Source of the DNA: Ascaris suum
Lineage: Eukaryota > Nematoda > Chromadorea > Rhabditida > Ascarididae
DNA length: 64,000 nucleotides
Assembly (NCBI GenBank): GCA_013433145.1
Contig: CM024188.1
Span: forward strand, 3,815,001-3,879,000
Direction: 5' to 3'
Shown here: piece after piece, positions 51,013 to 64,000 of the stretch
How positions within the stretch are numbered: position 1 is the first letter of the stretch
Layout: every line of letters starts with the position of its first letter
The notes under the pieces: model-generated
What the model was told of the DNA's origin: nothing
Database searches by the model: none
The model's input: only the letters and a program-made list of their open reading frames with translations
Position numbers and translations under genes: made by a program

Positions 51013-54000
51013 CACTGAAGAGTGCATTGTTACAGCCACAAAAGTAACTGTTTATATTTAAGAAGATTTAATGGCATATCCGCAATTCATATTATTCAGT
51101 CACGTGTGTTTGGCAGAGAAACAAGAGTGGTCGAAGAGATATAATTAAGGCAGTAGTAGAAAATGAGCTGATTTTTCAATGGTCATCCAAAAATTTCGAA
51201 GCATTTCTGGATAGACCGCTGAAAATGTTGAAAGGCATCGAAGATTACCTTGCATTACACAGCGCATGAGAATCTTGCCACTGAAGCTTGCACAGTACGT
51301 TCTTTTGCTGTAGCGCCTTCAATAATCAGCTCAATTCTACCGTTGCTAAAAGAAATAAAGCTGTTCCCTTTTCACTTATTTGATGCGCACAAAAACTATG
51401 AAATGCCACGGGTATGGAATGCCACTGAGTTCGAGGTTTGTTCGACTCTCTTATAAAAAAAAGTTCATATTTGATGATTTAGAAATAGCGTACCTCATCA
51501 TCGTCATCACAATGTCTTGGACATCTAAACTGCCGGAGCTTATAGGTACTCATTCTATCATCTGCTCTTTGTGGCCACCACCCTCTCATGTTCGAGCAGA
51601 TATTTATTTGCTCATTGCTATGCCTTAGCTATCGTGCTCATGACGGCGTTGGAACCTTTCAATCTTAGGGTCTCCTTTGATGATTCCCTCATCAGCTGTT
51701 AATCTTGTTGTACTTAACCGATCATTTAATGCATTCAATTTATGTCGACTCTGTCTAATTTTTTTAACGCCCTTCAAAAAGGCAATGGAGCAACTCCCAT
51801 GAGCACCGGAAAATGACCGACACTTTGAATCGCCTCAGGTTCGCTCATTATTAAAACTTCTTAAAGCAGCTTCACAGCTGTCGATATCGAACTAGCATTG
51901 ATCGTACAGACTGCTAAACATACTGCAAAGTTTGCTAGCTCTGAGCAAACCTTAGTGGACGTCCAGCAGTCCGACCTTTCATAAAAAATTTCAACGGCGA
52001 ATCATGTCTTCTGAATTAGGAACAAACTTCTGGAAAACATCGGAGTCACACTTTTTTCATTCGGTTATAAACAGAAATGCATTGAGTATTGAACTGTGAG
52101 CGTAAATGTGAGCGAAATGATGTCGAATCGATTAGCAGAAGACTTTTCTTTCTTGAAAGTTTACTGCGAGCGAAATCATTTGAAAACCTCTGGCGGTGAC
52201 CTGGTTTCCTCGTACGGCACTAAGCCTTTAGCAACTATCAGTAGCAATAAGGCACACACCTTTGTAAAACGTGTTCGTCTGCTTTGTGTTACTCCTCAAA
52301 TAATGAATGGTAAGGGAATCAGCTACTTCATTACTTTTCCTCACTAACCCCGGTGTTAGCTAAGCTCATATAGTACGAAAGGTGGAGATTAGAAGCATGC
52401 ATTTTTTTTTGCGCGCCGATTCTACCATATATCTCCGATGATGACTGAAAAACGATAAATAGCCAATATTAGAGGTGTTCCCTTCGTAGACCAAAACAGC
52501 TTTCAAAAAAATGCTCTAAAAACACCTGGCATGATACCAAACTTGAATTGACTACAACAAGCATTTTTTCGCACTTCGAAACAATTTGCGAAGCAGCCAA
52601 ATTATTTTAGTGCTAACCGCTTGATTACGAAATATCTGCATGTTTAAAAATGATTTTTTTCCGAAGCTTAGCCAACAGTGTACATCACATCAAACTATAA
52701 GATCGCTTAGAGCTGTGCCGTTTACTACATCATCTATTATTTTGAGAAAATTTCGGCAAAAAGTCCATTTCGAGTTTGTAGAAATCTGAATTTCGAACAA
52801 AGCAGTTCGCTGAAATCCCAATCGTCGGTGAAGTGTATGAAGAGTATATCACATATGATGTCTTTGTCACACTTATTGTAAGCTTAATCCACCAGTGATA
52901 GAGGAGATCCTCTCCGATAAACTTTGTTATTTCGCGGGAAGTCTATCACATCATTTCCTGAAAACAAATTCGCCGAGAGTTTGCATGAATTTGAGAATAT
53001 GCAAACGAAAATTAAAGGATGAAACCTTCGAAATTCATCTCATAAATAGGTACATTCTTTTTATGTTGGAGTTTTGAAGTTGTTTGGTGAACATAATTTG
53101 AAAAAAAAATTGAACATGCGATATCCATTGACAATACAAACATGTTACGCTGAAAAAAGGGTCGGCGGTAGCAAAACGATAATGAGTGCGCTGAAAAAGG
53201 ACAACATGTCAAAAAACGATGATTAATGATGTATCCGAATTTAAGGCCGAAGGTATGGCTAGCAGAAACATTGACCAGCTCTTTCCTGCACACTCTATTA
53301 CAGCTGTAAGAGCGGTATTGATGACCCTCAGAATAACTTCAGAGCTAATTTTGGCGGACATTGGCCATCGCCTAGAGCTCTTTCCTTTGGCGTTTGCTAT
53401 ATAGCTGCTGACGGTTAATTGCTCACATCAAAATTCAACGACTGCCCTGAAATTGTTAGAGCAAGTTTATCCGGTGACATTTGTCGAAAATTTTCGACAA
53501 TATTAAGATAGTTCTCATATGGAAGGTGAGGAAAGTTAGAAAAGACAGGAGGTTCTTCAAAGCTATCTTTGAAATTCGTTTAATTATGCTTTTTTGCTCA
53601 TTATAACCTTTTGCCAAATGCGCTAAAACTTTATGAATAGTTTTCGAATAAGATATGTGAGAGAATCGTTAGAAAAAGCAGGCGAAGTAAAGCAATTCTA
53701 TTTATCAGTCTATAAGAAAATTGCAGAGATGATATTATTATCAAAAAAAAAAACGCCTCTCTGCTGTCCATATAACAAGCTAAACTAAGATCATAAAGCG
53801 GAAGGCAACAAACTTTGAAGTAAACAAATAAAATGAATGATCGATGCATGGAGAAAGCACGACTGCCGAATTGAATTGTGCTCAAAGCATCAAGTGCTCC
53901 TTATTGGCCAATGATGCTCTTTTTTTTGCGCGCTGATGTTGCGGCACTGCGATTGTCACTTAAAACTTCGTTGTTTTTTTTTTCCTCGCCTAAAGCAACA

Positions 54001-55999
54001 GCAATTTGTTTTTTTTTGTTGTGATCTCATTTTTTTCTGCCTCATTTTTACGGTCTTTTTTTCACTCGTATTGTTCCTATCTTTGCAAGCATCTGAGGGC
54101 GGTTTCAATGGACACTAAACATTCCAATGCATTAGATCTTAGATTTACTAATTTTGAGGAGTTTGAAGTATTAAAGCCCGAATTTGTTTTTAATTTTCTC
54201 TTCCTAACCAACCAATCATTTGCAAAAAAAGCGCAAAATTTCAAACTCTTCACGCTGGTGCAAAGTAGTGCATTTTGCAGCTAGCAAGTCGTCGAAGCAG
54301 AAAGAGGGGAGGAGGGGGAAGGAAAGGGGGAAATGAATCCTACCATATGCTAGTCAATAAAAGACTGAATTTGCGCTGCATTCAGAAGTATTCAATTCGA
54401 AGCTGTCAGATTCCTTAGCGACACCGAATATGCTAGTTGCTTTGACTTTGGCCGTCCTCATATGAAATCGTTGCCATGTAACTAAATGACCACTATATTT
54501 TATTTGTATTGGCTAACACAGCAATTGTTCCTGCTGTCGCTAAGAGCGAAATACAGGAATTCAAGTTTCTTCAACCACCAAAACCGCCTTATGGCAATTG
54601 TGCGTTGTATAGGCGAATATTCCGAAATAACCTCGTTTCCCAGCAGCGTGAAGGGAAGTTGCTACGAAGGAAATTTTTTCCTCAAAAACTAATCTTTTGG
54701 AAGAGTTCCTAGTAGGCGGAATTTTCCCAGTGATGCTCACTGACAGCGATGACTTGTAGAAAATTCTGAAACCTGGTTGGAATGGTATGTTAACGTGTTT
54801 CTGAGTTCAATGAATCGCTGCTTCAGCATTCATCCCTATGTGCGACACTGAAAGAATATCTACTGAAATACTTTTGTATAGCATTTGCGATGTGACATTA
54901 AAGCGCATTAGCATGATTACATATTATCGGTTTTCGTTGAGGATTTATTTATGACGATGCCTTCAGTGATTAAGAGAAGACAGCAAATTCCCGTAAATAT
55001 TTCAGATGATTCTTATTTACATGTATGATATAAGCCAATATCAATTTGCTAAAGTTTGTTTACTTTTGGATTCGATGCCTCAATATTTCACGTTGCATAA
55101 CTAGTTGAAATCGCACATGTTGTGAATGGCACGGAAGAACCGGCTCATGGCTTCTTACACTTATGTTGGTTACTGAATTATAGGCGATAAAACCCTTTGA
55201 AAAAATATTAGACCAGGAAATGGTTTTTAGACTTGCGATATAGTGTGGCATTTCTACTATGGTATTTCAGTCGTCCATTATAAAAGATTTTGTTTAATTA
55301 ATGATGCGCATATCACGTAAATCGGGGAAGATTAATTCGTTGAAGATATGCATTTGTTCGTTCATTTATCTAAATTTAGCTTGAATGAATGATGTACTAA
55401 TGATGCTAGCGTATTTTTTATTTTCTGATGTTGTGTTGTAGCTTGTTGGTCGGCAAAGCGGCATATTTCAAGTTGGGCGCTGCTTCGCCTTCGGTGTTGA
55501 AGAGCTTATGAGCGATACATAATTATTACGCCTTTCTAGCGGAGAACCTTACCGAACAGTTGGTGACGCCCATACGCATTTCGGAGATATTGCAGCCACG
55601 CTGCGCGCAAGCAATTGCTGCATCATGTGCAAAGACCAAGCCGTACATCCTTCTACTTATGATCTCATGGAGCAGCTTATGGTCGATTCCTGTCGCATAC
55701 AGCTTCACCTATCAAACTTAAGCCCCAAAAAGCTGCATTATTCATGGCACTAAAAATCCTCTCGATCGCTTCTCAAATTCTCTTCTGCAGAGCTGTACTC
55801 TGGTACTTCACCTCTGAACTTCTCAAGCTATATAGCATCAGAGAGAAAAAAAAATGTAATCACTATGCATTTAGTTGTGACAAGCTTGGCTATAAACGAA
55901 GAGAAATGTAAAACTTTGCTTGCTGATCTTGCCAAGCCGTGGAACTCGACAAAAACTGACTCTATTGCGGACAAGCCTGCTACCTTCGCACTTGCATAG
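51013..55999. other. Stretch without a supported gene
   Basis: Many short frames occur on both strands (for example 52096-52347, 53012-53293 minus, 54006-54284), none with a motif or a convincing splice pair. T-rich runs occur around 53920-54070. Confidence 0.45.
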
Positions 56000-56300
56000 C
56001 AAAGCGAGCACTGGAGCACCCATCAGGGCATACCGAAATTTTCAGGAGCAGTTGCAGGTACTCTACATGAAATCCTAGCGAGATATTCGAAATTGTGGAC
56101 GGATTCCTCCGCTACGAGCGCCAGCACTGGAAGCGTCGTGGAAAGGTGGTTCGTGGCCTCAGGTTGTTCGAGATCAGAAAATGAAGAGCGTGAAACACAC
56201 GCCGCAGAAAGGCAAGCAGGAGAAGCGATTGGGATAGCGTGCTAGAAATTGTGGATTGTTGGAAGACAACCCCAGAAGTTAGCCAGTTCTAGCGGGATTG
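56000..56300 (+). mobile_element. Possible BEL/Pao-type retrotransposon RNase H fragment
   Basis: A frame without a start codon is open for 81 codons after the stop before 56000, in a GC-richer island. It contains KLWTDSSAT, like the LWSDS/LWTDS motif of BEL/Pao RNase H regions. About 15 residues later comes ERWFVASG, comparable to the W-TFVANRV block that follows in that family. After the stop at 56243 another frame has WKTTPEVSQF, which could be the ruined W--VPT-NPAD block. The match is short, and the alternative is a chance frame. The same family could explain the LTR-like repeat at 15.6 kb, but no sequence link was seen. Confidence 0.25.
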
Positions 56301-59300
56301 TGGATCTATCCGTTCAGTCGCTAGATTACCAAAATTTCTTGCACTTTTGTATAATAGTGGTAACATTTCATTCTTGGCTGAGGTGTAAACGGACGGAAAT
56401 GCGACAAACACTTTGACTTTCCCATATAATGCTTATTTAGCACTTCGATGTGAAAAAATCGCTGAGACTGGAGATATTGTTACTATTTAAATGTGGAAAA
56501 TCACTAAAAGTGGTGCATCTTAGCTAGTCCCACGTCGACCAATGGCGTCGAGTGTTGGGCTGTTGACGTATTGAGCACGGAAATGCGCCTATGAATTACA
56601 GTCGCAATAACCATTTATCAAGTCAACCATGCGATATTGTTTAATTATGGATATATTTATCTTAGTCTTTTGTCTTTCCGTAAAAACAGGTGGTTTCAAC
56701 TCTTCCTATAACGACGATGCTATTGATATGCCGCTAGCTGATTTCAGCAAGATAACTTAATCAGATGAGAGAGTTCGTACCCTCAATCAGCATGTTTGTC
56801 TCCCAAACAAAAGAAAATATGACCTAAGAAAAAAATATTCCCGGATTGGTTTCCTCTCCTGAAGATGTCGCTGTCGTGAATGTGTTGGTTTCTGAGTGCT
56901 TTAGCGACCACTGTGTTTTTTCATTTGTTTTCCACTTATCACGCTTCATTCTTCTTCTAACGAAAAAACGCCTTTGCGATCGCCAAAGAAATCATTTACG
57001 AGCAACCTTATGCTACCAACATGCTAGTAGCACATTGTTTTTGATATAGTGACGAGCAGCGCACTATTGTTACTTTCTAAATATGTAACCATGAGTGCAC
57101 TGCACTGCGTCCATCTCTAAAAAGGCATTATTCAGCTGCCACTCGTAGCCTCCTCGCAAAGAATCTTCGAATTAGGAGAAAGCAAGACAATTCTACGACC
57201 TACAAACGCTTGCAGTGTCGCAGCGGTAATCATTAAGAAGAGATATCACTATAAAGAAAGATTTTCATCTATTCTTCTCTCAGATAGCTATCAGTCATTT
57301 TTCGGTTTGTCAGAGGATGCACACCGATGCACACGCATCGTTGCAAATGTGTGGTCATACGTGATTTTGACGGACACCTGAATGGTGGTGATCAACGTAA
57401 CGCTGAAATATTCTCTCATCTCACTATGCAGCCATATTCACACGTGGCAGTGCACCTTACTTCCATCATAAGATTTATCTTGCACTTGACGGCGTGAAAT
57501 TTGGTCGTACTTTGTTGACAAATACGTCAAAAGTATACCGAATAAACTAGAACGAATTACACGCATTGTTTCTTAGGAAATCTGCAACGTCATCGACATT
57601 GTCACTGCATTGGTCTCATACGTTGCACTGTCGAACGTTTGAAAACAAACGCTATTTATGCCTCTCTTTAGATAGTTCTTAAAATGTTGCTGTTAACTGT
57701 CGAACTATCCGCCTAAATACTAAGGTATACAAGGCAGTTAAGTCCACAATAAACCAACATATTCTTCACCACCTAAGCCGCTGGATTCATTTTGTTATGT
57801 CTATACTAACTGAGTGTTTTAAAAAACGGTCAGCCAAAACCTGAATAATTGCCATATTTGGTAAAAGGCTGGTTCAGCAAGGCAATAAATTGAATAGGTT
57901 GAGCGTTCTGAAACACGATAGTGTCCTTCTCATTAATTCACAGGGTCGTATACTATGGAATAGGGGAATCATTAGACTCGTGCAGGAATTGTCTCCTCAC
58001 GTATATTAAGCAGTTGTTGCGCGAAAGCAAATGCGTGAAGTCATTTATGAATTTCCGAAAGACACGCCCCTTCAGTCCAAGCTGTTTTTTTATATGCTAT
58101 ACCCTGAGATCTGCGAAATATGTATGAACAGTTTGCAGATGTCGCGCAGTAAATATGAGCTGTTTGCAAACGGCATGAAGTTTCGTGACTATAAGAGCAC
58201 TGACGATTTATTCTGATTGTTGCTGCTGCTTAGCAAGCTGTCCTGAGACTTGTAACTGACTATACGAACCTTCAAATGCCTGACCGTTCGTTTTCGCTTG
58301 CTTATTCTGCACGTGCATTGTTTCTTTGCTGACACAACAATAACTGCAACGACCTGGATTCTATTATTTTCAAAGACCCTCTTTTCCATCCCTTGCTTTC
58401 AAGGCTACTTAATATTATGTATCTCTGGCCCGGCTCTTATCGGAATTCATTTTTCACTTCTTCATGCTAAACGACAATGCTGCATTTAGAAGAGCATACA
58501 CCGCTTACAGTCATCTATATTACAGAAGATCATAAGCTATTTTATTTATATCAGATTATTGCTTCTCGACATGTTATTCTTATACTGTTGAAGATATCAT
58601 CGATGTAAGCAAAACTGTACATCATTCATAGATCAAGATAGCATATCTTCAGTAGCCATTTCGCAGTGCTTCTAGGAAGAGAGATGTGTCACTAGAGAAA
58701 GTTCTGAATTATATGACCAAAAAGTCATTAAGCCATAAGCAGTGATTTTTTTTGATGGGAATATCTTTCTTTGTTCAAAGCACTCATCCACGTTTGACAA
58801 AGTTGACATTACAGCACAGGGGTACGAGCTTCGAATCGAAGATCCGTTCATTCTTTGTTCAAAAAAGCCGCAGCATCAGTCTTCGCGAATGTGTTACGCT
58901 TGAATTAAACTGTTAACTAATGCAGTTCAAATCGACTCACTTGTTGCTTTCAAACACGTAATTATGTTTATCCTATGCTGTGTTTTGTTAACAGCAACGT
59001 CATTTCATCAGCTCAGCTACACTTCGTGCATACAGCTCACGCTACGTTTTTCAAAACGATCCAAATGAATTTGTTGCTCGTTGTTCGCATTGTAAATAAG
59101 CGCATAAATGAATAAATATATAAATGAATAAATTAAAAAGAGTAATAAATATCTTAATAAACAAATAAATAAATTCCAAATATTTGTACAAGTGGTATGA
59201 GAAAAGAAAAAACTGAAAATTGAGTTCGTTTTGTGGACAACTTACGGAGAGTTATGCTTTGATGAGTGCGCTAAGAAAACGGTGGATGCGAGAGCAAGCG

Positions 59301-62300
59301 CAATGCGATGATTTCTCATTGACTATTTAAGCATTCATCGAACCTTTCAGTTCGCATCTTTGTTGCTTCTTCGTCGTAGAAGAATCTTACGAATTTGCTG
59401 ATTTTTATGAAGGGAATGTGAAATTTATGAAAAAGCCGAAAAGTAGGAGCGAACGTCTTTTCTCGCCAAAAATAACATTTCTAAACGAGCGTACTAAGCC
59501 AATTAAAGGACATCAGTAGGAGCTTTGTTTCCCTTGAATCGTTATGAAGGATATTTCCACAATTTTTGGTTTCGTTCTAATAAGGAACTTCTTGTTGATT
59601 GTTGAATTACGATGAAAATTGAGCTTTTAGAGGGCATTTCCATCATGCGAAAATTTGCTCCTCGATCTGGAATTCTCTCTGATCATGTTAAGGTATCGAA
59701 TGATTCCTCAACCATCGAAAACGATCTTATTATATTACTGAGAATGAAATAAAAACCCGTAGGTTGGCTTTCGATGTGCATTACAAAATATGAGCTTTTT
59801 TAAAGTTGTTCATTTTATTGCAGAAGACTGCCTAGAATTGCGTGACTGAACATGGTGAAATGGCTGCATCCCGCATAGGTTTTACCATATGCATTTCCAC
59901 ATAGAATATGAATTTTCGAAGAAGTGCATGAAGTTTGTGGACTCAGAAAAGCAATTACAGCCGAATAACCATATCATCCCGTTTTCGATGGCTGATTTCA
60001 TGATCTTTGACTGAAAGCGTTTAGATTGAGCACTTGCAAGTAGCTCGAACGGTTAAGTCATAGGAAATTTGATAACGAAGAAGAAAAGAAACCCTTAATA
60101 CGTTATATGCTGCAAAAGTCAGTCTAGGAAATCATGTTAACGACCTGATGAAACAGTTAAGTAGAGGTAGTTTAAAGACAAATTCGAAATCTCGCCACTG
60201 TGTGAATATATTCCGAGTTCCGAAAATTTCCTCACCATATGGTCTTCCTTTCGAGTTTTCCATGGCAATGTTCCTTTAAAAATTTTCGGCGAAATTTCCG
60301 ATCCATAGGCAAGTTTCAATCTTTCATCATGAATGACTTAGGAATTCTTTCAAAAGTTCTTAGAAATTCGAGGTTAATATGGCACCTCAAAATACACAGA
60401 CTACATATCCGAAATCAATCAGTGTGAACGTCACAAAAAATCCGGGAGATTTTGTTTAGTAATTAAGTAATACTAAAGCATTGGATTCAGAGTGAAATGC
60501 TGTAATCTACGCAAGGGTATTTCATAGTCACTTTGAATCATCGCAGAGAGTAATTTCGAAATGATGAATAAATGTCATAAGGAACTAAAAGGAACGTTCA
60601 TAAATGTGATCGTGTTAATACACATATTAAAATGATGAATGAGAGAGTAAATTCCATGATAAGACATGTGAGTGCTTACGTACCTGTTTCCTTGATTGTA
60701 GAAGGACGTAATAAAAGAGGATTCAAGAATCTTCCTCACGCAATGAACAAAAATTGTGGCAATTTTTTGAACATATCGCATTCTAAGCAATCTATTCACG
60801 CAAAGTAAAACTCTAAACTTATCGCTTGAAATTTTCAATTACCGTTAAAAACGTTCAATTGTTCTTCTACTAAGACCACATCTAAGTTATTATTCATCTT
60901 TCCGACACGGAATTTTACACCAAAAAATATCACCGCTTTAGAGATATTTAGATTTGCTTCGGAGAAAACATTGCATACGAATTTTTTCTTGTTATCTCAT
61001 TCACAATTACGCCTAGCTATAATTTAATCGCAGTTTCCATTTGATCAAGATAATCTTTTGTACCAAATGAAAACAATTTTAAATGCGACGAATTTATATT
61101 AGATGTCTCATTTCTTGTGGTGACGCCGCCGCCTTCCGGACGACGATGAGCAAATTTTGCGATGCCAGCTTTAAATTTCTCCCTTACTTTCCGCACTCAT
61201 CGAATCCATCACCTCTTCGGGTATAGCACTCTTCTGTTTTCGCAACCTGGATTGTTTACGCGCTACTGGGTGTGCAGAAATGGTTATGAGAGAATTTCAA
61301 GAAAGTGGTACAAAGGATAGCAAAAATTTTTGGTCTATGTGATAGAAATGTGCATAGTTCTGTGTTCTTTAACCTGAAACCATATGTTAAATTTGTTCTT
61401 GTAGCTAAATTGTAATCAAATGACCTTATACCATCTCATCATTCATTTTTTTATGGCTCTTATTTTAACCGCGCTAAAATATTCGTCTGCAGTCAATTCC
61501 CTTATGTTCAAAAATCAGCGATAATCTTGTCATGTAAACGCAACCAGAAACTGAAATTTAAAAGGTGAGTCTAGCGACATTCAGCAAAAGTGCATTGCCT
61601 CTTAAAATGTGTAATGAAATGAAACCAAGTAATAGGCTTGAAAACATATGCATCTATGTACGTGGGAACAATCTAAACTAGCAAACACAATTTCCTCTTG
61701 AGCCGTTCGCTGAACGGTAATGGCTGTTTTTGTTATGCGTGAGAAATTTCTACTCAGATTACGCGTTTCTATCTCTAACGCAGATTGGCAGTTTAACAGT
61801 TTTTTTTTCCTCCGAAGAATACAACATTTGTTGATTGACGTTTTTCAAAATATTTGCTGATATGAAATGCTCAAAAAATAGAAAGTTACAGCAACGATCA
61901 GGTGCAATCATAATTTTGTTTGTTCCTGTCTCTGAAGTGGTGTTTGCCTGATGGAAAATAGTTTGCGATCGTTCAGTACACTCTTCGAAGGTAGTTGTCT
62001 TGCTTAAGCGTACAGAACAGCACTCATTACGAGTAATTGAGATGAAGAGAGAATGCATTCGGAACCAAGAATTTATGTGAATATACCTGCGAGTGTAGGC
62101 TATTCATTTTCTATGCCATGCTTATTTTTCTCGCCGCGTCCACTGTTCACCTTACCAGTCTCCACATTCGGCTCGAATGATACAAATATTGAACTTGATG
62201 CGCACTTATTTTACACTTTAATCATTGAGGATGCAAATTAAATCTCCAGGACAATTGTGTTTTTAAATAAAGAGAAATCAGACGTGGCAAAGAGGCAATA

Positions 62301-64000
62301 ATTTGAATTTTGCGTTACTGCACTATTCCTTTTTTTCCTCATTTATTTCATCCAACTTCATTTTCTGTCTTTGGAATAAGAGCTTGGAAATAAGAGTTTA
62401 AATTTCACTGTAGGCCAGAACTTTAAATATGGATTGAGCTGCTGCAATGTTGATATAGTGAAAACGTTGGGTGATATTGTCGCAAAATGAATAATGATAC
62501 TGGCTCGCAAAGTCAGATGGATTCGACTTCTTTCTGTGCCTCTGTGAAGAAAAGAGAAAGCGAATGGCTTTGCGAAATAAGGAAAATATTTTGCGATATG
62601 TTTGATGGAAAATAAACACATATAATTTCGCCATCAAAGTTAAAAAAGAAAGGAGAAAAAGTAGATGAACTGGTGTTCAATATCATTTGTTGCATCTACA
62701 AGCTGGCACATCGACAAAGATCGATTCAAATTAGGAAATTTAGCAGTTAAAGTTCTCGATAGTAAGCAATGGGAACATGAAAAAAGAATGAAATGCGCCC
62801 GTTTGGGAGGAAATCTCACAGAGGGAATTTGACACTACCGATATGGTGGACTGAAGTTCATTAAATTTGCAATGAAGCGTGTATTTATTTTGACGAGGTA
62901 ATAAGTGCTCTATAGAGGACTAATGCGTTTAAATGAGAGAGTGATTAGAAGCCTCTGAAAGGCTATGTTGGTTTGTCCGTATTGCCAGGGGCGTTTTGCG
63001 AGTGAAGCATATAGATCTTCTGTTTACATTCGTTTCAGCTTGAATGATGAATAGCTGGCTGTGCGCACTGATCGTTTTAGGCTTGAGCGCTTTCTCATTA
63101 TTTTTTTGCTCGGTCCACCAATGTTCCATAGTGTTTTCAAGTGCGACGATAAGCGACAGTTGAAGAAGGCCATATTGCAGTGGATGAGCTTTGTTTGCAA
63201 ATCGCCAATATTGATTTGTATCGCACTGTGTTCAATCTATAGGTGGATGCATATCGCTTTTTCGTTGATTTCAAACTTATTATAATTAATGCTGAACTCG
63301 ACACAACGAAATAAAAAACACTGGTAACTCTATATGTGCGCAAGTATGATGCTTACAATTCCACCCCAACGCTTTTTCCATAGATTCTCGAGCTTCATTC
63401 TTCGCATTTAATGAGTAGGAAGCACTTAGCATGAGTTCAGCCGCTTAGTTGCTGAGGCCTATTTCTTCCTAGAAAGAGTACCAGAGTTCTCAGCATAGTT
63501 AATGATGAAAATTTGGGAATTTCATGACACCATGAGCAAGTCATTTCGACCTCCTTAGCAATATTTTTAATTGCTCTTGCCACATTCTCAATTTGAGGCA
63601 AATTTTTCTTTTCCACTCGAAAACAAAGGAATTTTCTCTTCCGTTTAATAATCATTCCGGTATTGCGCCGATTCTGAGGTGGGAGGGAACATTTTGGAGT
63701 AATCGCTGCATTTTACGTTCATTTGTTGCATTTTTTGCAACGGTACAGTTTTCGGTCCTGCTAATGACTTTATATTCTCCAAACAACCACTCTGTAGTAA
63801 ATGCTAATTCTATGCCGCAGTCTGCAAGTGCTACTGCTCGCCAGTTCAAAACGAAAATAAAACGGACAAAGTGACACGAACGTTCTATTTAAATTTCCCT
63901 TCAAAAATTTCGAATAATTTTTTTTTTCATTTGAAACCTCCTCTTGCAGCCGATGCAAAATGCGGATGCAAGATGAGCATTTTGTGCTCACTTTCAGTAG
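56301..64000. other. Long stretch without a supported gene
   Basis: Short frames such as 56846-57049, 58031-58216, 62053-62241, 63061-63285 and 63593-63874 (plus) are unrecognised. A frame without a start codon is open over 57121-57381. The last one, 63593-63874, has one hydrophobic segment (FVAFFATVQFSVLLMTLY) and a basic C-terminus but no family match. An AAAT-rich simple repeat lies at 59103-59175. Confidence 0.45.
59103..59175. repeat. Degenerate (AAAT)n-rich simple repeat
   Basis: Words AAATGAATAAATATATAAAT and AATAAACAAATAAATAAATT make a loose tetranucleotide repeat with an A-rich plus strand. It is much less regular than the hexamer satellite. Confidence 0.7.

Noticed and set aside
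57121..57381. 86-codon start-less plus frame
   Set aside because: Frames of this length are expected by chance in 64 kb and no family pattern was found.
63593..63874. 93-codon plus frame with one hydrophobic segment
   Set aside because: It has no motif, no splice signals and overlapping minus-strand frames of similar length. It is within the range of chance in AT-rich DNA.

Overview
The window is AT-rich eukaryotic DNA with no long continuous reading frame of the bacterial or viral kind. It reads as gene-poor intergenic or long-intron sequence from an invertebrate animal. It has short open frames bounded in places by GT/AG splice-like signals, long simple repeats, isolated poly-G/poly-C tracts, and decayed transposons of animal families (mariner, CR1/Jockey-type LINE, RTE-type LINE, an LTR element). 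A nematode fits best (G-tracts, RTE plus mariner remnants, TTTTCAG-like acceptors), but an arthropod cannot be excluded. No rRNA, CRISPR, operon or intact tRNA was found. No gene can be named with confidence. Layout: 1-7436 is unremarkable AT-rich DNA. 7437-7676 is a (TA)n microsatellite. 7677-15589 again shows nothing firm. 15590-15926 looks like a long terminal repeat with palindromic ends, a TATA box and a poly(A) signal. 17470-18110 (minus) is a frame-shifted mariner transposase remnant. 25.6-26.4 kb may hold two more mariner scraps. 26703-27212 is the longest non-repeat open frame and encodes several hydrophobic segments, like part of a multi-pass receptor. 30260-31296 (minus) is a clearly readable but broken CR1/Jockey-like LINE reverse transcriptase. 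33942-34012 is a tRNA-Ser-like remnant. 37545-38145 (plus) is a broken RTE-type LINE reverse transcriptase. 39342-41039 is a 1.7 kb hexanucleotide (TATAAA)n satellite. 43683-43978 is the best-bounded candidate exon. 50834-51001 carries a tRNA-like promoter remnant followed by a hairpin. 56000-56300 has a weak BEL/Pao-like RNase H motif. The rest to 64000 is undistinguished AT-rich DNA. The apparent 591-codon frame at 39299-41074 (minus) and the frames inside the (TA)n array are artefacts of simple repeats, not genes. The transposon calls come from reading the translation across frameshifts and stops by eye. They are stated with the motifs used and should be treated as homology hypotheses. None of the elements looks capable of movement.
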